Notes: generated by a model not told the origin, from the letters alone. A DNA stretch of 44,526 nt from Chloroflexota bacterium (GCA_005881885.1 VBDX01000153.1:1-44526); one strand, 5' to 3'; positions 1 to 8,905 are shown, counted from the first letter of the stretch. Numbers and translations are program-made.

Positions 1-348
1 GGTCGCGCCCGCCGCCGGACCTTTGCGCTGGCCTTTCGGACCCTCCTGCTCTGTGCCCTCGCGGTTCTCGCCGTGTCGGCCTCACCGTACGCGGCCCAGG
101 TCCGCGACTGGACCGGCACCGTGCCCTTCCTCTCGGCGCTGATCACGGAAGACGCCGCGCTCGATGCGCTTGGACCGAAGTGCGTAGAGAGCCGGGCCCA
201 GCTCGCCGCCGCAGCGACCCAGATCGCGGCGTTCTCGGGCCGGCCGCGCCGTGAGCTTCTCGTGACGTTGAACGGCGGACTCTCGTCGCAGACTCGCGAA
301 TCGTGGCCTGTCGCGTGTCGCGCGTTCCTCGGAGCGCCGAGGCCCTAG
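1..348 (+). CDS. Secreted or membrane-anchored hypothetical protein, 3' part
   Basis: The frame is open from the first base, so the 5' end lies outside the window. The visible N-terminal part has an arginine cluster (RARRR) followed by a hydrophobic run of about 18 residues and then small residues (SASPYAAQ). This looks like a signal peptide or signal anchor, placing the rest outside the membrane. The remaining roughly 80 residues contain two cysteines and no motif I recognise. A GTG at 73 could act as a start but would discard the signal sequence, so I prefer a start upstream of the window. It ends with TAG at 346-348, and a hairpin follows. Function unknown. Confidence 0.55.
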   Translation, partial: GRARRRTFALAFRTLLLCALAVLAVSASPYAAQVRDWTGTVPFLSALITEDAALDALGPKCVESRAQLAAAATQIAAFSGRPRRELLVTLNGGLSSQTRESWPVACRAFLGAPRP

Positions 349-358
349 CCCGCGCGAA

Positions 359-376
359 CGCTCGACCTGGCGAGCG
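359..376 (+). terminator. Hairpin after the first gene
   Basis: A perfect 6-bp stem (cgctcg / cgagcg) encloses a 6-nt loop, 10 nt after the preceding stop codon. There is no T-tract, so this is at best a weak intrinsic terminator or an mRNA 3'-end stabiliser. Confidence 0.3.
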
Positions 377-418
377 CTGCCCCCACATTGCCGGAGGACA
401 CGGCGAGACTATTCGTCG

Positions 419-1414
419 ATGCGCGTCTTCCTCACGGGCGCGACGGGGTTCGTCATGGGCGCGGTCGCACGCAGGCTTCGCGCGCGGGATGACGAGGTCG
501 TCGCGCTGGTGCGTTCGCGCACGCGTGGACGTGAGATCGGCGCGCTCGGTTGCGATCTCGTCGAGGGTGACATCGTCGACCTCGGCCATTCGGTAAAGGA
601 TCGGCTCCGGGCCTGCGACGCGCTGGTGCACGGCGCCGCGATCTATGAGATCGGCGTGAGCGCCGCGCGTCGCCGTGCGATGGAGGAGACGAACGTCAGC
701 GGGACGCGGCGCATGCTCGAGGCCGCGCGCGACGCCGGCCTCCCCCGCGTCGTCTATGTCTCGACGATCGCCGCGTTCGGCAACACGCACGGCGCGGTCG
801 TCGCCGAGGGGTACGAGACGACGGCTCCTCCCACGTCCGCGTATGAAGACACCAAGCGCAGGGCCCACGAGATCGCGCTCGACTTCGCGCGCGCGGGGCT
901 ACCGCTGGTCATTGTCCAGCCGGGACAGGTCTATGGTCCGAATGATCACTCCGCGGTGGGCGCGAATCTCCGTGCCCTCGCAAGGGGAACCCTCCGGTAT
1001 CGGGCGCTCGGAGACGTGGGGCTGAACTTCGTGCACGTCGACGACCTGGCCGACGGGATCGTTCGTGCGCTCGATCGGGGCCGGATCGGCGAGTGCTACG
1101 TGCTCGGCGGCGAGATCGCGAGGCTCGACGATGCCTACCGCGCCGTCGCGCAGGCCACGGGCCGGCCGCTGCCGTCGCTCGTCATCCCGGACGGGCTGCT
1201 GCGGATCGCTGGTCGTCTCGTGCCGAGCCTTCGCGAGGTCGTGTCCTCGGCTGACGGGGTCACCTTCTGGGCAACGGACGTCAAGGCGCGCAGCGAGCTC
1301 GGCACGCGACCGCGCGCACTGCTGGACGGCATCCGCGACACGTTCGGCTCCCCCGATGACGACGGACCGCTGTCGGCGGGCCCCGGACGAGACGATCCGC
1401 ATCGGCGGATGTGA
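419..1414 (+). CDS. NAD(P)-dependent epimerase/dehydratase (extended SDR)
   Basis: This 331-residue protein is an extended short-chain dehydrogenase. A Rossmann dinucleotide motif sits at the N-terminus (TGATGFVMG, residues 6-14, with Met in place of the usual small residue). The catalytic Tyr and Lys are visible in SAYEDTK. A serine-rich strand (VYVSTIAAFG) and QPGQVYGP match the family core, and FVHVDDLADG marks the substrate-domain border. Known relatives act on nucleotide sugars, sterols or dihydroflavonols; the substrate cannot be read here. Length is normal. The ATG at 419 puts the glycine motif at the usual distance from the N-terminus, but no strong ribosome site precedes it. It is followed by the ABC-importer operon after a 72-nt gap. 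Confidence 0.85.
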   Translation: MRVFLTGATGFVMGAVARRLRARDDEVVALVRSRTRGREIGALGCDLVEGDIVDLGHSVKDRLRACDALVHGAAIYEIGVSAARRRAMEETNVSGTRRMLEAARDAGLPRVVYVSTIAAFGNTHGAVVAEGYETTAPPTSAYEDTKRRAHEIALDFARAGLPLVIVQPGQVYGPNDHSAVGANLRALARGTLRYRALGDVGLNFVHVDDLADGIVRALDRGRIGECYVLGGEIARLDDAYRAVAQATGRPLPSLVIPDGLLRIAGRLVPSLREVVSSADGVTFWATDVKARSELGTRPRALLDGIRDTFGSPDDDGPLSAGPGRDDPHRRM

Positions 1415-1438
1415 GCGGCATCACACCACCGTCCCTGA

Positions 1439-1459
1439 TGACCGATGCGCGGTCATAAT
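1439..1459 (+). promoter_or_regulatory. Possible promoter and inverted repeat of the ABC-importer operon
   Basis: An inverted repeat (tgaccg, 5-nt spacer, cggtca; 1439-1455) runs into a -10-like hexamer cataat at 1454-1459. Transcription would start near 1466, about 20 nt before the ATG at 1487. No convincing -35 is seen. The overlap of repeat and -10 would suit repressor control, which is inference. Confidence 0.35.
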
Positions 1460-1486
1460 CTCCCCAGAAGCGGGGGAGGGCGTGCG

Positions 1487-3055
1487 ATGCGTAATGTGCG
1501 GCTGACGAGCGCGGCGATCCTGGCTTTCGCGGTCATCGTCGCGGCGTGTGCGCCGGCGGGGCCGGCGGCGAAGTCGCCCAGCAGCGGGCAGCCCAAGCGC
1601 GGCGGCACGCTGATCCTCGCGCGCTCGGGTGAAGTCACAAACCTCGACCCGCACAAGGTGCCGGCGTTCACGTCCGCGCGGGTCTTCGAGCTCGTCTACA
1701 GCTATTTGATGCGCCTCGATGAGAACCTCGGCGTGCAGCCTGATCTGGCCGAGTCGACGCCATCGGTCTCGTCCGACGGCAAACAGGTCACGGTCAAGCT
1801 TCGCAAGGGCGTGAAGTTCCACAACGGCGATCCGCTGACGAGCGCGGACGTGAAATACACCTTCGATCGGATCATCGACCCCAAAACCGCCGCGGTGGCA
1901 AGGTCGTTCTTCACCGACGTCAACACGATCACCGCGCCGGACGACTCCACGGTCGTGTTCGATCTGAAGAATCCGAACGCCGCGCTGATCGCGTACATGG
2001 CCCACCCCAACACCGGGATCGTCTCGAAGAAGATCGGGGAAGCGAACGCCGACCTCTCCAAGAAGGAGACGGCGATCGGCAGCGGGCCGTTCAAGCTCGC
2101 CGAGTGGGTGCCCGACAACTACATGCGCTTCGAAGCCAACAAGAGCTACTACGTCGAAGGCCAGCCCTATCTCGACGGCGTGCGCATCAACGTCGTTCCG
2201 GACGAGTCGGGCTTGGCGGCCGCGCTGCGGACGAAGGCCGCCGACATGGCCATCGTCACCGACGCGAAAGTCGCGCGAACGCTGCGCAACGAGTCGGGCG
2301 TCACACTCTCGGCCAAGCCGAGCCTCAGCTACAACCTGCTCTTCCTGAACACGAAGCGGAAGCCCCTCGACAACGTCAAGGTTCGCCAGGCCATCGCGTA
2401 TGCCATCGATCGCAAGGCGATCATCGACGCGGTCGCCTTCGGCGAGGGCGAGATAACCGGTCCGGTCGCCCCGGCCCTAACGAACTACGCGCTGCCGACG
2501 TCCCAGTATCCGCTCTACACCCGCGACGTCACGAAGGCGAAGCAGCTCCTCCAGGAGGCGAACGTCGGGCCGGTGCAGTTCACGATCCTGACGGCGACGA
2601 CGGAGCCGGCGTACGGCAAGGATGAAGCCCAGCTCGTGCAGGCACAGCTCGCCGAGGCCGGGATCACGGTGAAGATCGAGACGACCGAGCTGACGCAGTA
2701 CGTGGACCGCTGGCTCAAGGCCGACTTCGATATGGCGACGGGGCTGAACGGCGGCGGACCCGATCCGGACTTCTACGTGTTCCGGTACTTCACGGACGAC
2801 GGCAACCTGAACTTCGTGACGAGCTACAAAAACCCCACGTCGAGCGACGCGATCAAGGCCGCCCGCGCGTCGACCGACGTCGCGAAGCGCAAGGACCTGT
2901 ACACGACCGCGCAGAAGGAGCTGGTGAACGGCGTGCCGTTCATCTGGCTCTTCGTCGGGCGCGACTACAACGCCACCCTTCCGACGACGAAGGGGTTCAC
3001 GCACCTTCCGACCGGCTCGATCATCTACCTGCGCCAGACCTGGCTGGATAAATAA
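1487..3055 (+). CDS. ABC transporter substrate-binding lipoprotein, family 5 (peptide/nickel type)
   Basis: Extracytoplasmic solute receptor of a DppA/OppA-type importer. The N-terminus is a lipoprotein signal: MRNVR, a hydrophobic stretch, then a VAAC lipobox with the acylated Cys at residue 21, followed by a flexible Ala/Pro/Ser linker. Family hallmarks include GGTLILA near the mature N-terminus, LRKGVKFHNGDPLTSADVKY, GSGPFKL and LRTKAADMAI. Length (522 aa) is normal for SBP_bac_5. An upstream in-frame ATG at 1445 exists, but ATG 1487 is chosen because gggggaggg lies 6 nt before it and the signal peptide starts there. The permeases follow at once. Ligand is unknown: peptides are typical, but the family also binds nickel, sugars and opines. 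Confidence 0.93.
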   Translation: MRNVRLTSAAILAFAVIVAACAPAGPAAKSPSSGQPKRGGTLILARSGEVTNLDPHKVPAFTSARVFELVYSYLMRLDENLGVQPDLAESTPSVSSDGKQVTVKLRKGVKFHNGDPLTSADVKYTFDRIIDPKTAAVARSFFTDVNTITAPDDSTVVFDLKNPNAALIAYMAHPNTGIVSKKIGEANADLSKKETAIGSGPFKLAEWVPDNYMRFEANKSYYVEGQPYLDGVRINVVPDESGLAAALRTKAADMAIVTDAKVARTLRNESGVTLSAKPSLSYNLLFLNTKRKPLDNVKVRQAIAYAIDRKAIIDAVAFGEGEITGPVAPALTNYALPTSQYPLYTRDVTKAKQLLQEANVGPVQFTILTATTEPAYGKDEAQLVQAQLAEAGITVKIETTELTQYVDRWLKADFDMATGLNGGGPDPDFYVFRYFTDDGNLNFVTSYKNPTSSDAIKAARASTDVAKRKDLYTTAQKELVNGVPFIWLFVGRDYNATLPTTKGFTHLPTGSIIYLRQTWLDK

Positions 3056-3110
3056 GGAGTAGCGCTCCGCGCGCTATCTCGCGAAGCGCCTCGCCGGCGC
3101 GATCCCGACC

Positions 3111-4019
3111 TTGCTCGGGGTCTCGCTCCTCACGTTCCTGTTCATCCGTCTCATTCCGGGCGACGCCATCGCCGCACGGCTCGGCACGTCAACCGCGCTC
3201 ACGCCCGACCAGCTGACGAGCCTTCGCGCGTACTTCGGGCTCGACCAGCCGCTGCCGCTGCAGTACTGGAACTGGCTGACCTCGCTGCTACGGGGTGACG
3301 CCGGCTACTCGATCCGGACCGGCCGGCCGGTCTTCATTGAGATCGCGCAGCGACTACCGGCCACGCTCGAGCTCGCGCTCGCGGCCACGGCGATCGCCCT
3401 TGCGGTCGGCCTGCCGCTGGGCCTGCTATCGGCGCTGCGCCCGCGGTCGCGCCTGGACGCCGCCGCGCGCATCGGCGGTCTCATTGGACTGTCGCTCCCG
3501 AACTTCTGGCTCGGCACGTTGATCATCGTGCTGTTCTCGCTCTACCTCCGGTGGCTGCCCAACACCGGCGGGTACGTCGATCTCCTCCAGGATCCGCTCG
3601 GAAATCTGCGCCTGCTGCTCTTCCCGGCCATCACCCTCGGCCTGGCGCTTGCGGCCGCGACCCAGCGCATGACCAGATCGGCGATGCTCGATGTGCTCGG
3701 GGCTGACTACGTGCGGACCGCGACCGCGAAGGGGCTCGCGCCGCGAGTCGTCCTGCGGCGTCACGTCCTCAAGAACGGGCTCATCGTCGTGGTCACGCTG
3801 CTCGGCATCCAGGTCGGTCAGCTCCTGGGCGGCGCGGTCGTCGTCGAAGAGATCTTCTCGGTGCCCGGGGTCGGCCGGCTTCTGCTGAACGCGATCGTGC
3901 AACGCGACTACGCCCTCGTGCAGGGCGCGGTCCTGGTGATCGCGATCCTCTTCGTCGTGCTCAACATCATGGTGGACCTCCTGTATGGCTACCTGGATCC
4001 CCGAATCCGCCTCGCCTAG
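3111..4019 (+). CDS. ABC transporter permease, DppB/OppB type; true start unclear
   Basis: First inner-membrane permease of the importer. It has several hydrophobic helices, the conserved start LGVSLLTFLFIRLIPGDA, and the cytoplasmic EAA-like loop (DYVRTATAKGL) that contacts the ATPase. The start is a problem. A good ribosome site, aaggag, lies at 3054-3059, and the frame is open from 3063, encoding RSARYLAKRLAGAIPTLL, the expected N-terminus of this family. Yet no ATG, GTG or TTG occurs before the TTG at 3111, which would remove about 16 conserved residues. Either a non-standard start is used, or a few bases were lost. The coordinates give the first usable start; the conserved frame begins at 3063. 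Its 3' end overlaps the next gene by 35 nt. Confidence 0.85.
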   Translation: MLGVSLLTFLFIRLIPGDAIAARLGTSTALTPDQLTSLRAYFGLDQPLPLQYWNWLTSLLRGDAGYSIRTGRPVFIEIAQRLPATLELALAATAIALAVGLPLGLLSALRPRSRLDAAARIGGLIGLSLPNFWLGTLIIVLFSLYLRWLPNTGGYVDLLQDPLGNLRLLLFPAITLGLALAAATQRMTRSAMLDVLGADYVRTATAKGLAPRVVLRRHVLKNGLIVVVTLLGIQVGQLLGGAVVVEEIFSVPGVGRLLLNAIVQRDYALVQGAVLVIAILFVVLNIMVDLLYGYLDPRIRLA

Positions 4020-4872
4020 CGCGCCCGCCGTGCGGGCGGGCTTCCGCCTACGAGACATCGCGGCCGCGATCGTCCGCGAGCCGGCGGCGCTGGTCGGTCT
4101 GGCCATGGTCACGAGCTACGCGCTCATCGCGCTCACGGTCGGCCTTCTGCCTCTACGCGATCCCCTCGAGGTCTCCGCGCAGCGGCTCGCCGCGCCGACC
4201 TTCGACCACCCGCTCGGCACCGACGCGCTGGGCAGGGACCTGTTGAGCCGGATCCTCTTCGGCGCTCGGCTCTCGATGCGCGTGACCGTGCTCTCGGTCG
4301 CCGCCGCGACGGCGGCGGGCGGCGCGCTTGGTCTCTTGTCCGGATATCTCGGAGGCTGGGCCGATCTCGCGATCGGCCGCGTCATGGACATCTTCTTCGC
4401 TTTCCCGGCGATCCTCCTCGCGCTCGGCATCGTCGCCGCGCTCGGCCCGGACCCGAATAACGTCATCATCGCCATCGCCGTCGTGTACACGCCGATCCTT
4501 GCGCGCGTCGTGCGCGGCCCGGTGCTCGCGCTCAAAGCGCGCGACTTCGTGGAGGCAGCACGGGCGATCGGCGCCCGACCGGCGCGCATCATCCTTCGCC
4601 ACATCCTGCCCAACCTTCTTTCTACGCTGATCGTCCAGGTGAGCCTTGCGCTCTCGTGGGCGGTGCTCACCGAGGGCGCGCTGTCGTTTCTCGGGCTCTC
4701 GGCCCAGCCGCCCGCACCTTCGTGGGGCGTCATGCTCAACGAGGGCAGGCAGTACCTCGAGTTCGCGACGCACCTCGCCTTGTTCCCGGGGCTCGCGATC
4801 ATGATCGCCGTGCTCGGGTTCAATCTGCTCGGCGACGGACTCCGTGACGCGCTCGATCCCCAGCAGCGATGA
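3985..4872 (+). CDS. ABC transporter permease, DppC/OppC type
   Basis: Second permease of the importer (295 aa). The order is typical: a cytoplasmic N-tail, one helix (GLAMVTSYALIALTVGLL), the periplasmic motif HPLGTDALGRDLLSRILFGAR, then a BPD_transp_1 domain with the coupling helix (VEAARAIGARPARIILRHILPN) and the C-terminal signature LSFLGLSAQPPAPSWG. The ATG at 3985 lies inside the end of the upstream permease gene (35-nt overlap), implying coupled translation. No DppD/DppF ATPase gene follows; the next genes are a GNAT protein and two GTPases. The ATPases must be encoded elsewhere. Confidence 0.92.
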   Translation: MATWIPESASPSAPAVRAGFRLRDIAAAIVREPAALVGLAMVTSYALIALTVGLLPLRDPLEVSAQRLAAPTFDHPLGTDALGRDLLSRILFGARLSMRVTVLSVAAATAAGGALGLLSGYLGGWADLAIGRVMDIFFAFPAILLALGIVAALGPDPNNVIIAIAVVYTPILARVVRGPVLALKARDFVEAARAIGARPARIILRHILPNLLSTLIVQVSLALSWAVLTEGALSFLGLSAQPPAPSWGVMLNEGRQYLEFATHLALFPGLAIMIAVLGFNLLGDGLRDALDPQQR

Positions 4873-5348
4873 GGATCGTGCCCGCGACCAGGGCGCATGT
4901 CGCCGCGCTCGCCGCGCTGATGGCGAAGTCGCCCTTGCTGCGGCGCTACGAGGTCACGGCGCGCGGCGCGAGGGCGAGCCTCTTGGAAGCAATGCGCGCG
5001 CGAGATGTCCTACTCGTCGCGATCGAGGACGACGCGGTGGTCGGCTTCGCGTGGTCGATCAGGACGCGCGCGCTCGATCGCACGGCGTACCTCCGGCTGC
5101 TTCTGGTCGGTGAGGGCCTCCGGTCACGTGGGATAGGGGCAGCGCTCCTCGCGCGAACCGAACGCGCGGCCCGAGCCGCCGGTTGCCGCCACATGGTCCT
5201 GCTCGTCACGGCGACGAACCGCGGCGGCCGGGCCTTTTACGCGCGCAACGGCTACCACCATGTCGCACACCTGCCGGGGTTCGTCCGGCCGGACGTTGCC
5301 GAATCGCTCTACATGAAGAATTGGCTCGCGCCGAGGCGCGGCAAATGA
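4869..5348 (+). CDS. GNAT-family N-acetyltransferase
   Basis: A single GNAT domain of 159 residues. The acetyl-CoA-binding motif A is readable as LLVGEGLRSRGIGAALL (R-x-x-G-x-G/A core), followed by a helix and the C-terminal FYARNGYHHV element. The N-terminus (MRIVPATRAHVAALAALM) is a normal first strand and helix. The ATG overlaps the permease stop codon as ATGA, and its own stop overlaps the next ATG in the same way, so it is inside the operon. The acceptor could be a small amine, a peptide N-terminus or a lysine; nothing here decides it. Confidence 0.88.
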   Translation: MRIVPATRAHVAALAALMAKSPLLRRYEVTARGARASLLEAMRARDVLLVAIEDDAVVGFAWSIRTRALDRTAYLRLLLVGEGLRSRGIGAALLARTERAARAAGCRHMVLLVTATNRGGRAFYARNGYHHVAHLPGFVRPDVAESLYMKNWLAPRRGK

Positions 5349-7066
5349 CCGGAAAGACGCCCGAGGTCCTGGCCTTGCAGCCCGTTGCCACCGTGGTCAC
5401 GCTCGCCGAGCAAGCGCAGCTCATCGCGGGGCTCGCGGAACGGCGCTGGGATCTTCTGGCCGAGGACGACGATCCTGGCGCACGCGATCGCGCCCGCCAG
5501 CTGCGAGAGCACGTCCGCACGTACGTCCTCCCGCGCGTCGCCGCGGTCGAGCTCCCATTGATCGTCGTGCTTCTCGGCCCCACCGGCGCCGGCAAGTCGA
5601 CGCTCATGAACACGCTTGCGCGCGCACCGGTGAGCCGCACCGGCGTGCTGCGGCCGACGACGCGCGAGGCGGTGCTGCTGGCGACGGACCCGGACGCGCA
5701 AGCCCTCCTGCGCAGCGCACTCGCCGGAATGCCGGAGGGAAGGCTCGTTCGTGCGCCCGCCGCGGCCGCGCGCGCGGGCCTCGCGCTCGTCGACGCTCCC
5801 GACCTCGACTCGATCGAGCGTGCGAACCGCGTCGTGGCCGACGCCCTGGTCGAGGCGGCCGACCTCGGGATCTTCGTGACGACCGCGACGCGGTATGCCG
5901 ACAAGGTGCCGTTCGACGTCCTTCAGCGCATCGCCGAGCGTGGGCTTCCGCTCCTGATCGTCGTGAATCGCCTGCCAACAGATGATGCCGAGCGAGAGGT
6001 CGTTCTCGCCGATTTTCGAAAGGTCCTGGCCGGGACCCCGCTGCGCGGCCTTGATGATTCGCGTATCGAGATCATCGGCATCGACGAAGGCCAGCTGGGG
6101 TCCTCAGGCGAGAGCTTCACTCCGGACGCCGCCGCACGGGTCCTCGCGCGCGTCGATGAGCTCGCGGCCGACCGCGAACGCCGCGTCGCTCTCGCGAAAC
6201 GCGCGCTCGCCGGGGCTCTCGCGGGTCTCGATCCGCTCATTGCGAGCGTCGCAGCGGACGTCGAGCGGGAAGCAGCCGAAGCCGAGGCAGTGCGAGCGAT
6301 CGCCCGTAACGCCTACGACGCCGAGCTCGCGGCGCTCGTCGAGGAGATGCGCGGCGGCACGTTCCTCCGCACCGAGGTGCTGCGGCACTGGGAGTCGTAC
6401 GTCAAGGCCGACCAGATCACGCGGTTCTTCTCGCGCGGCCTGGGTCGGCTGCGCGGGACGATCGTCACCGCCATCCGCGGCATGCCGGAGGCGCCGGTCG
6501 GCGTCATGGAGCGCGAGGTCTCCAGCGACGTCGTCGCGGCGACGGTATCCCGCGCGACCGAAGCAGCGCGACGCGTGGCGGGCGAATGGTCGAGCCGGCC
6601 TCGGTCCGCTGTCCGCCTCGCGCGCGACCCTTCGCTCTGGTCGGCGTCACCCGATCTGGCCGCGCGCCTCGAGCCCCGTCTCAGGGAGTGGGTCGCGAGC
6701 ATCGCGACGGAGGTGCAGGCCCGTGGGGCGCCCAAACGCGACCTCGCGTTCGGCGTCTCGCTGGGCGTCAACGCCCTCGCGGTCGCCGCCATGGTCGGAG
6801 TGTTCGCGCACACCGCGGGCGTCACCGGAACCGAGCTCGGTATCGTCGCGGCCACCGGGTTCCTCAACCAAAAGCTCCTGCAAGCCATCTTTGGCGAAGC
6901 CGCGATGCGCGAGATGATCGCCGGAGCGCGCGAGCGTCTGGAGGCGCTCCTCCGGGATGAGTTCGATCGCGAGCGGCGCCGCTACGACAAGCTCGTCGCG
7001 GACCCAGCGGAGCTGCGCGACCTCGCGACCGGGCTGCGCGGCGTGCGCGTGGCACTCGAGCCGTGA
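5345..7066 (+). CDS. Dynamin-like / YfjP-type GTPase A
   Basis: A 573-residue large GTPase. The P-loop is GPTGAGKS (residues 78-85). A G3-like DAPD lies at 150-153 in the form DAPDLDS, and NRLP near 208 fills the place of NKxD. A long Ala/Glu-rich helical region follows, as in bacterial dynamin-like stalks. A hydrophobic hairpin near residues 470-510 (VSLGVNALAVAAMVGVFA, then GIVAATGFLNQKLL) could insert in membrane, and a charged helix ends the protein. The frame is open upstream, but ATG 5345 is chosen because it overlaps the GNAT stop as ATGA. It forms a coupled pair with the next gene. Known relatives remodel membranes or act in cytokinesis and envelope stress; the role here is inferred. 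Confidence 0.82.
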   Translation: MTGKTPEVLALQPVATVVTLAEQAQLIAGLAERRWDLLAEDDDPGARDRARQLREHVRTYVLPRVAAVELPLIVVLLGPTGAGKSTLMNTLARAPVSRTGVLRPTTREAVLLATDPDAQALLRSALAGMPEGRLVRAPAAAARAGLALVDAPDLDSIERANRVVADALVEAADLGIFVTTATRYADKVPFDVLQRIAERGLPLLIVVNRLPTDDAEREVVLADFRKVLAGTPLRGLDDSRIEIIGIDEGQLGSSGESFTPDAAARVLARVDELAADRERRVALAKRALAGALAGLDPLIASVAADVEREAAEAEAVRAIARNAYDAELAALVEEMRGGTFLRTEVLRHWESYVKADQITRFFSRGLGRLRGTIVTAIRGMPEAPVGVMEREVSSDVVAATVSRATEAARRVAGEWSSRPRSAVRLARDPSLWSASPDLAARLEPRLREWVASIATEVQARGAPKRDLAFGVSLGVNALAVAAMVGVFAHTAGVTGTELGIVAATGFLNQKLLQAIFGEAAMREMIAGARERLEALLRDEFDRERRRYDKLVADPAELRDLATGLRGVRVALEP

Positions 7067-8682
7067 CGCTTGCGATCTGCCTCGCGGCGCTCGCCGACGC
7101 GGCCGATGCCGCCACCACGCTCGGTATCGACGCGGCGCGCGCGCGGGGCGTGCGCGAACGAGCCGGCGCCCGACTCGGGTTCGAAGGCTCCGCATACGTG
7201 CTCGCCCTGGTCGGTGGCACCGGCGTCGGCAAGTCGAGCTTGCTCAACGCGCTGGCGGGCGATGTCATCAGTCCGGCGAGCGCACGTCGTCCCACGACGG
7301 ATGCGCCCGTGGCATGGGTCGCGTCCAGCGCGCGGCGCGAGACCGCTCCGCTGCTCGACTGGCTCGGCGTTCGCGAGATACGCGATCACGACACCGGCGG
7401 CTTCGGCGATGTAGCGATCCTCGACTTGCCGGACGTCGACTCGACGACGCCCGAGCACCGCGCACGCGTCGACGAGCTCCTCCCACGCGTAGACGCGGTC
7501 GTCTGGGTCGCGGATCCCGAGAAGTATCGCGACGCCGTCCTCCACGACGACTACTTAAGACGATGGGCGCCGCGCCTTGCGCGACAGCTCGTCGTCGTAA
7601 ACAAGGCGGACCGAATGCCCGACGACGTGGAACGAGTGCGAGAGCATCTCGCCTCGAGCCTCCGCGATGCGGGCCTGAACGGCATTCCCGTCGCGGTCAC
7701 GAGCGCTACACAAAACGGCGAGGTGCGCGAGCTTCGCGAATGGATCGCGCAAGGTGTCGAGGCCAAGCGCGTGATCAGTGCGCGGATCAGCACGGAAGTG
7801 CGCGAGGCGGCAGCCGATCTCGCGGCCCGCGCGGGCGTCGTCGAGGGTGCGCCGGTCCTCGTCTCTGCAGAACGGCGGACACGGGCACTGGCGGACGTAA
7901 CCCGCGAGGCCGCGACGGTCATCGACCTGCGCGGTCTCGAACGGCAGGCCGTCGCTGCGACACGGCTCGCGGCCCGTCCGCGCGGCGCGGGACCATTCGG
8001 TCATCTCACCGCGCTCATCTATCGCGCGAGCGGGCGCGATCGCGTGGCCGCGGACCCGGAAGGTTACCTGCGGAGATGGCGCGAGCGCGGAACGCTCGCG
8101 CGGCCCGCCGAACCGGTGCGGGCGCTCATCGCCGAGCTGATCGCGAACGTGCCTGCGGAGACCCGCGGCGCCCTCGCATCGCTGATCGACGTCGAGGGGC
8201 TGCGCGGGCGTCTGGCCTCGGCGATCGACGCGGCCGTCGCAGCGCGGACGACGGACGTCCGCGCGCCGACAAGCTTCGTCTGGAGCGTCATCGGACTGCT
8301 CCAGTACGCGGTGACCGCCGGTCTCCTCTTCGTGGGACTCTGGATCGCGGCCGTCTTCCTGTTGCACGCGCCCTTCGCGAGCGTCGACGTTCCCGTGCTT
8401 GGGCCCATCCCGACGCCGCTCGTCGCACTCGCGGCGCTGCTCCTCGCCGGATACGTCCTCGCGCGGATGCTCGGTGCGCATGCTGGTCTCTTGGGGCGAC
8501 GCTGGGCGCGCCGCCTGCGAAACGACCTCATGCGCGAGCTTGAGTCGCGTCTGGGTGACGCCTTGTTCGCGCCGCTCGCGGCGATCGATGCGTCGCGAGC
8601 GCGGATCGCCGCGGCCCGCGCGACGATCGAAACGGAGTGCGGCGCCGATACCCTGCTCGCTCGTCCTTCGACTCTCCGTTAG
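7063..8682 (+). CDS. Dynamin-like / YfjP-type GTPase B
   Basis: Second GTPase of the pair (539 aa), starting at a GTG that overlaps the previous stop. P-loop GGTGVGKS at residues 51-58, G3-like DLPD at 121-124 in DLPDVDSTT, and NKAD at 180-183. A long helical middle region leads to two strong transmembrane segments near residues 403-430 and 443-465, with an arginine-rich helix after them. The family usually occurs as adjacent unequal partners, as in the actinobacterial DynA/DynB and IniA/IniC systems, and heteromer formation is the natural inference. GTPase A has only a shallow hydrophobic hairpin while B has clear membrane anchors, so B may recruit A. Confidence 0.82.
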   Translation: MTLAICLAALADAADAATTLGIDAARARGVRERAGARLGFEGSAYVLALVGGTGVGKSSLLNALAGDVISPASARRPTTDAPVAWVASSARRETAPLLDWLGVREIRDHDTGGFGDVAILDLPDVDSTTPEHRARVDELLPRVDAVVWVADPEKYRDAVLHDDYLRRWAPRLARQLVVVNKADRMPDDVERVREHLASSLRDAGLNGIPVAVTSATQNGEVRELREWIAQGVEAKRVISARISTEVREAAADLAARAGVVEGAPVLVSAERRTRALADVTREAATVIDLRGLERQAVAATRLAARPRGAGPFGHLTALIYRASGRDRVAADPEGYLRRWRERGTLARPAEPVRALIAELIANVPAETRGALASLIDVEGLRGRLASAIDAAVAARTTDVRAPTSFVWSVIGLLQYAVTAGLLFVGLWIAAVFLLHAPFASVDVPVLGPIPTPLVALAALLLAGYVLARMLGAHAGLLGRRWARRLRNDLMRELESRLGDALFAPLAAIDASRARIAAARATIETECGADTLLARPSTLR

Positions 8683-8883
8683 AGCAATCAAGCGAGGACG
8701 GCGTGAGCGGTGGCGCCGGTATTTCTTCTGGGCTGTTCGGTTTCTGGTGCGTCTCAGTTGGCATCTGATTTACCCCGGGTTTATGCGGACCGGCATTTCC
8801 ACTCGTAATTTCAATAGTGGGAACGGTCGCTGGCCGCATCCCAACTCAACCCGACCCACCCTCCCCCACCTGCGTGCGGCGGG

Positions 8884-8905
8884 CTCCGGTCCACAGAGAC
8901 CGGAG
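8884..8905. terminator. Hairpin 1 between convergent genes
   Basis: A perfect 8-bp stem (ctccggtc / gaccggag) with a 6-nt loop lies 58 nt beyond the metF stop codon on the minus strand and 200 nt after GTPase B. No T-run flanks it, so a factor-independent role is uncertain. Confidence 0.4.

Noticed and set aside
143-868. Long minus-strand open frame
   Set aside because: It is Arg-rich, without motifs, and lies over the first two plus-strand genes. It is typical of chance frames in high-GC DNA.
8799-8822. Imperfect inverted repeat as an attachment site
   Set aside because: It is short, has a bulge, and no integrase or tRNA gene is nearby.
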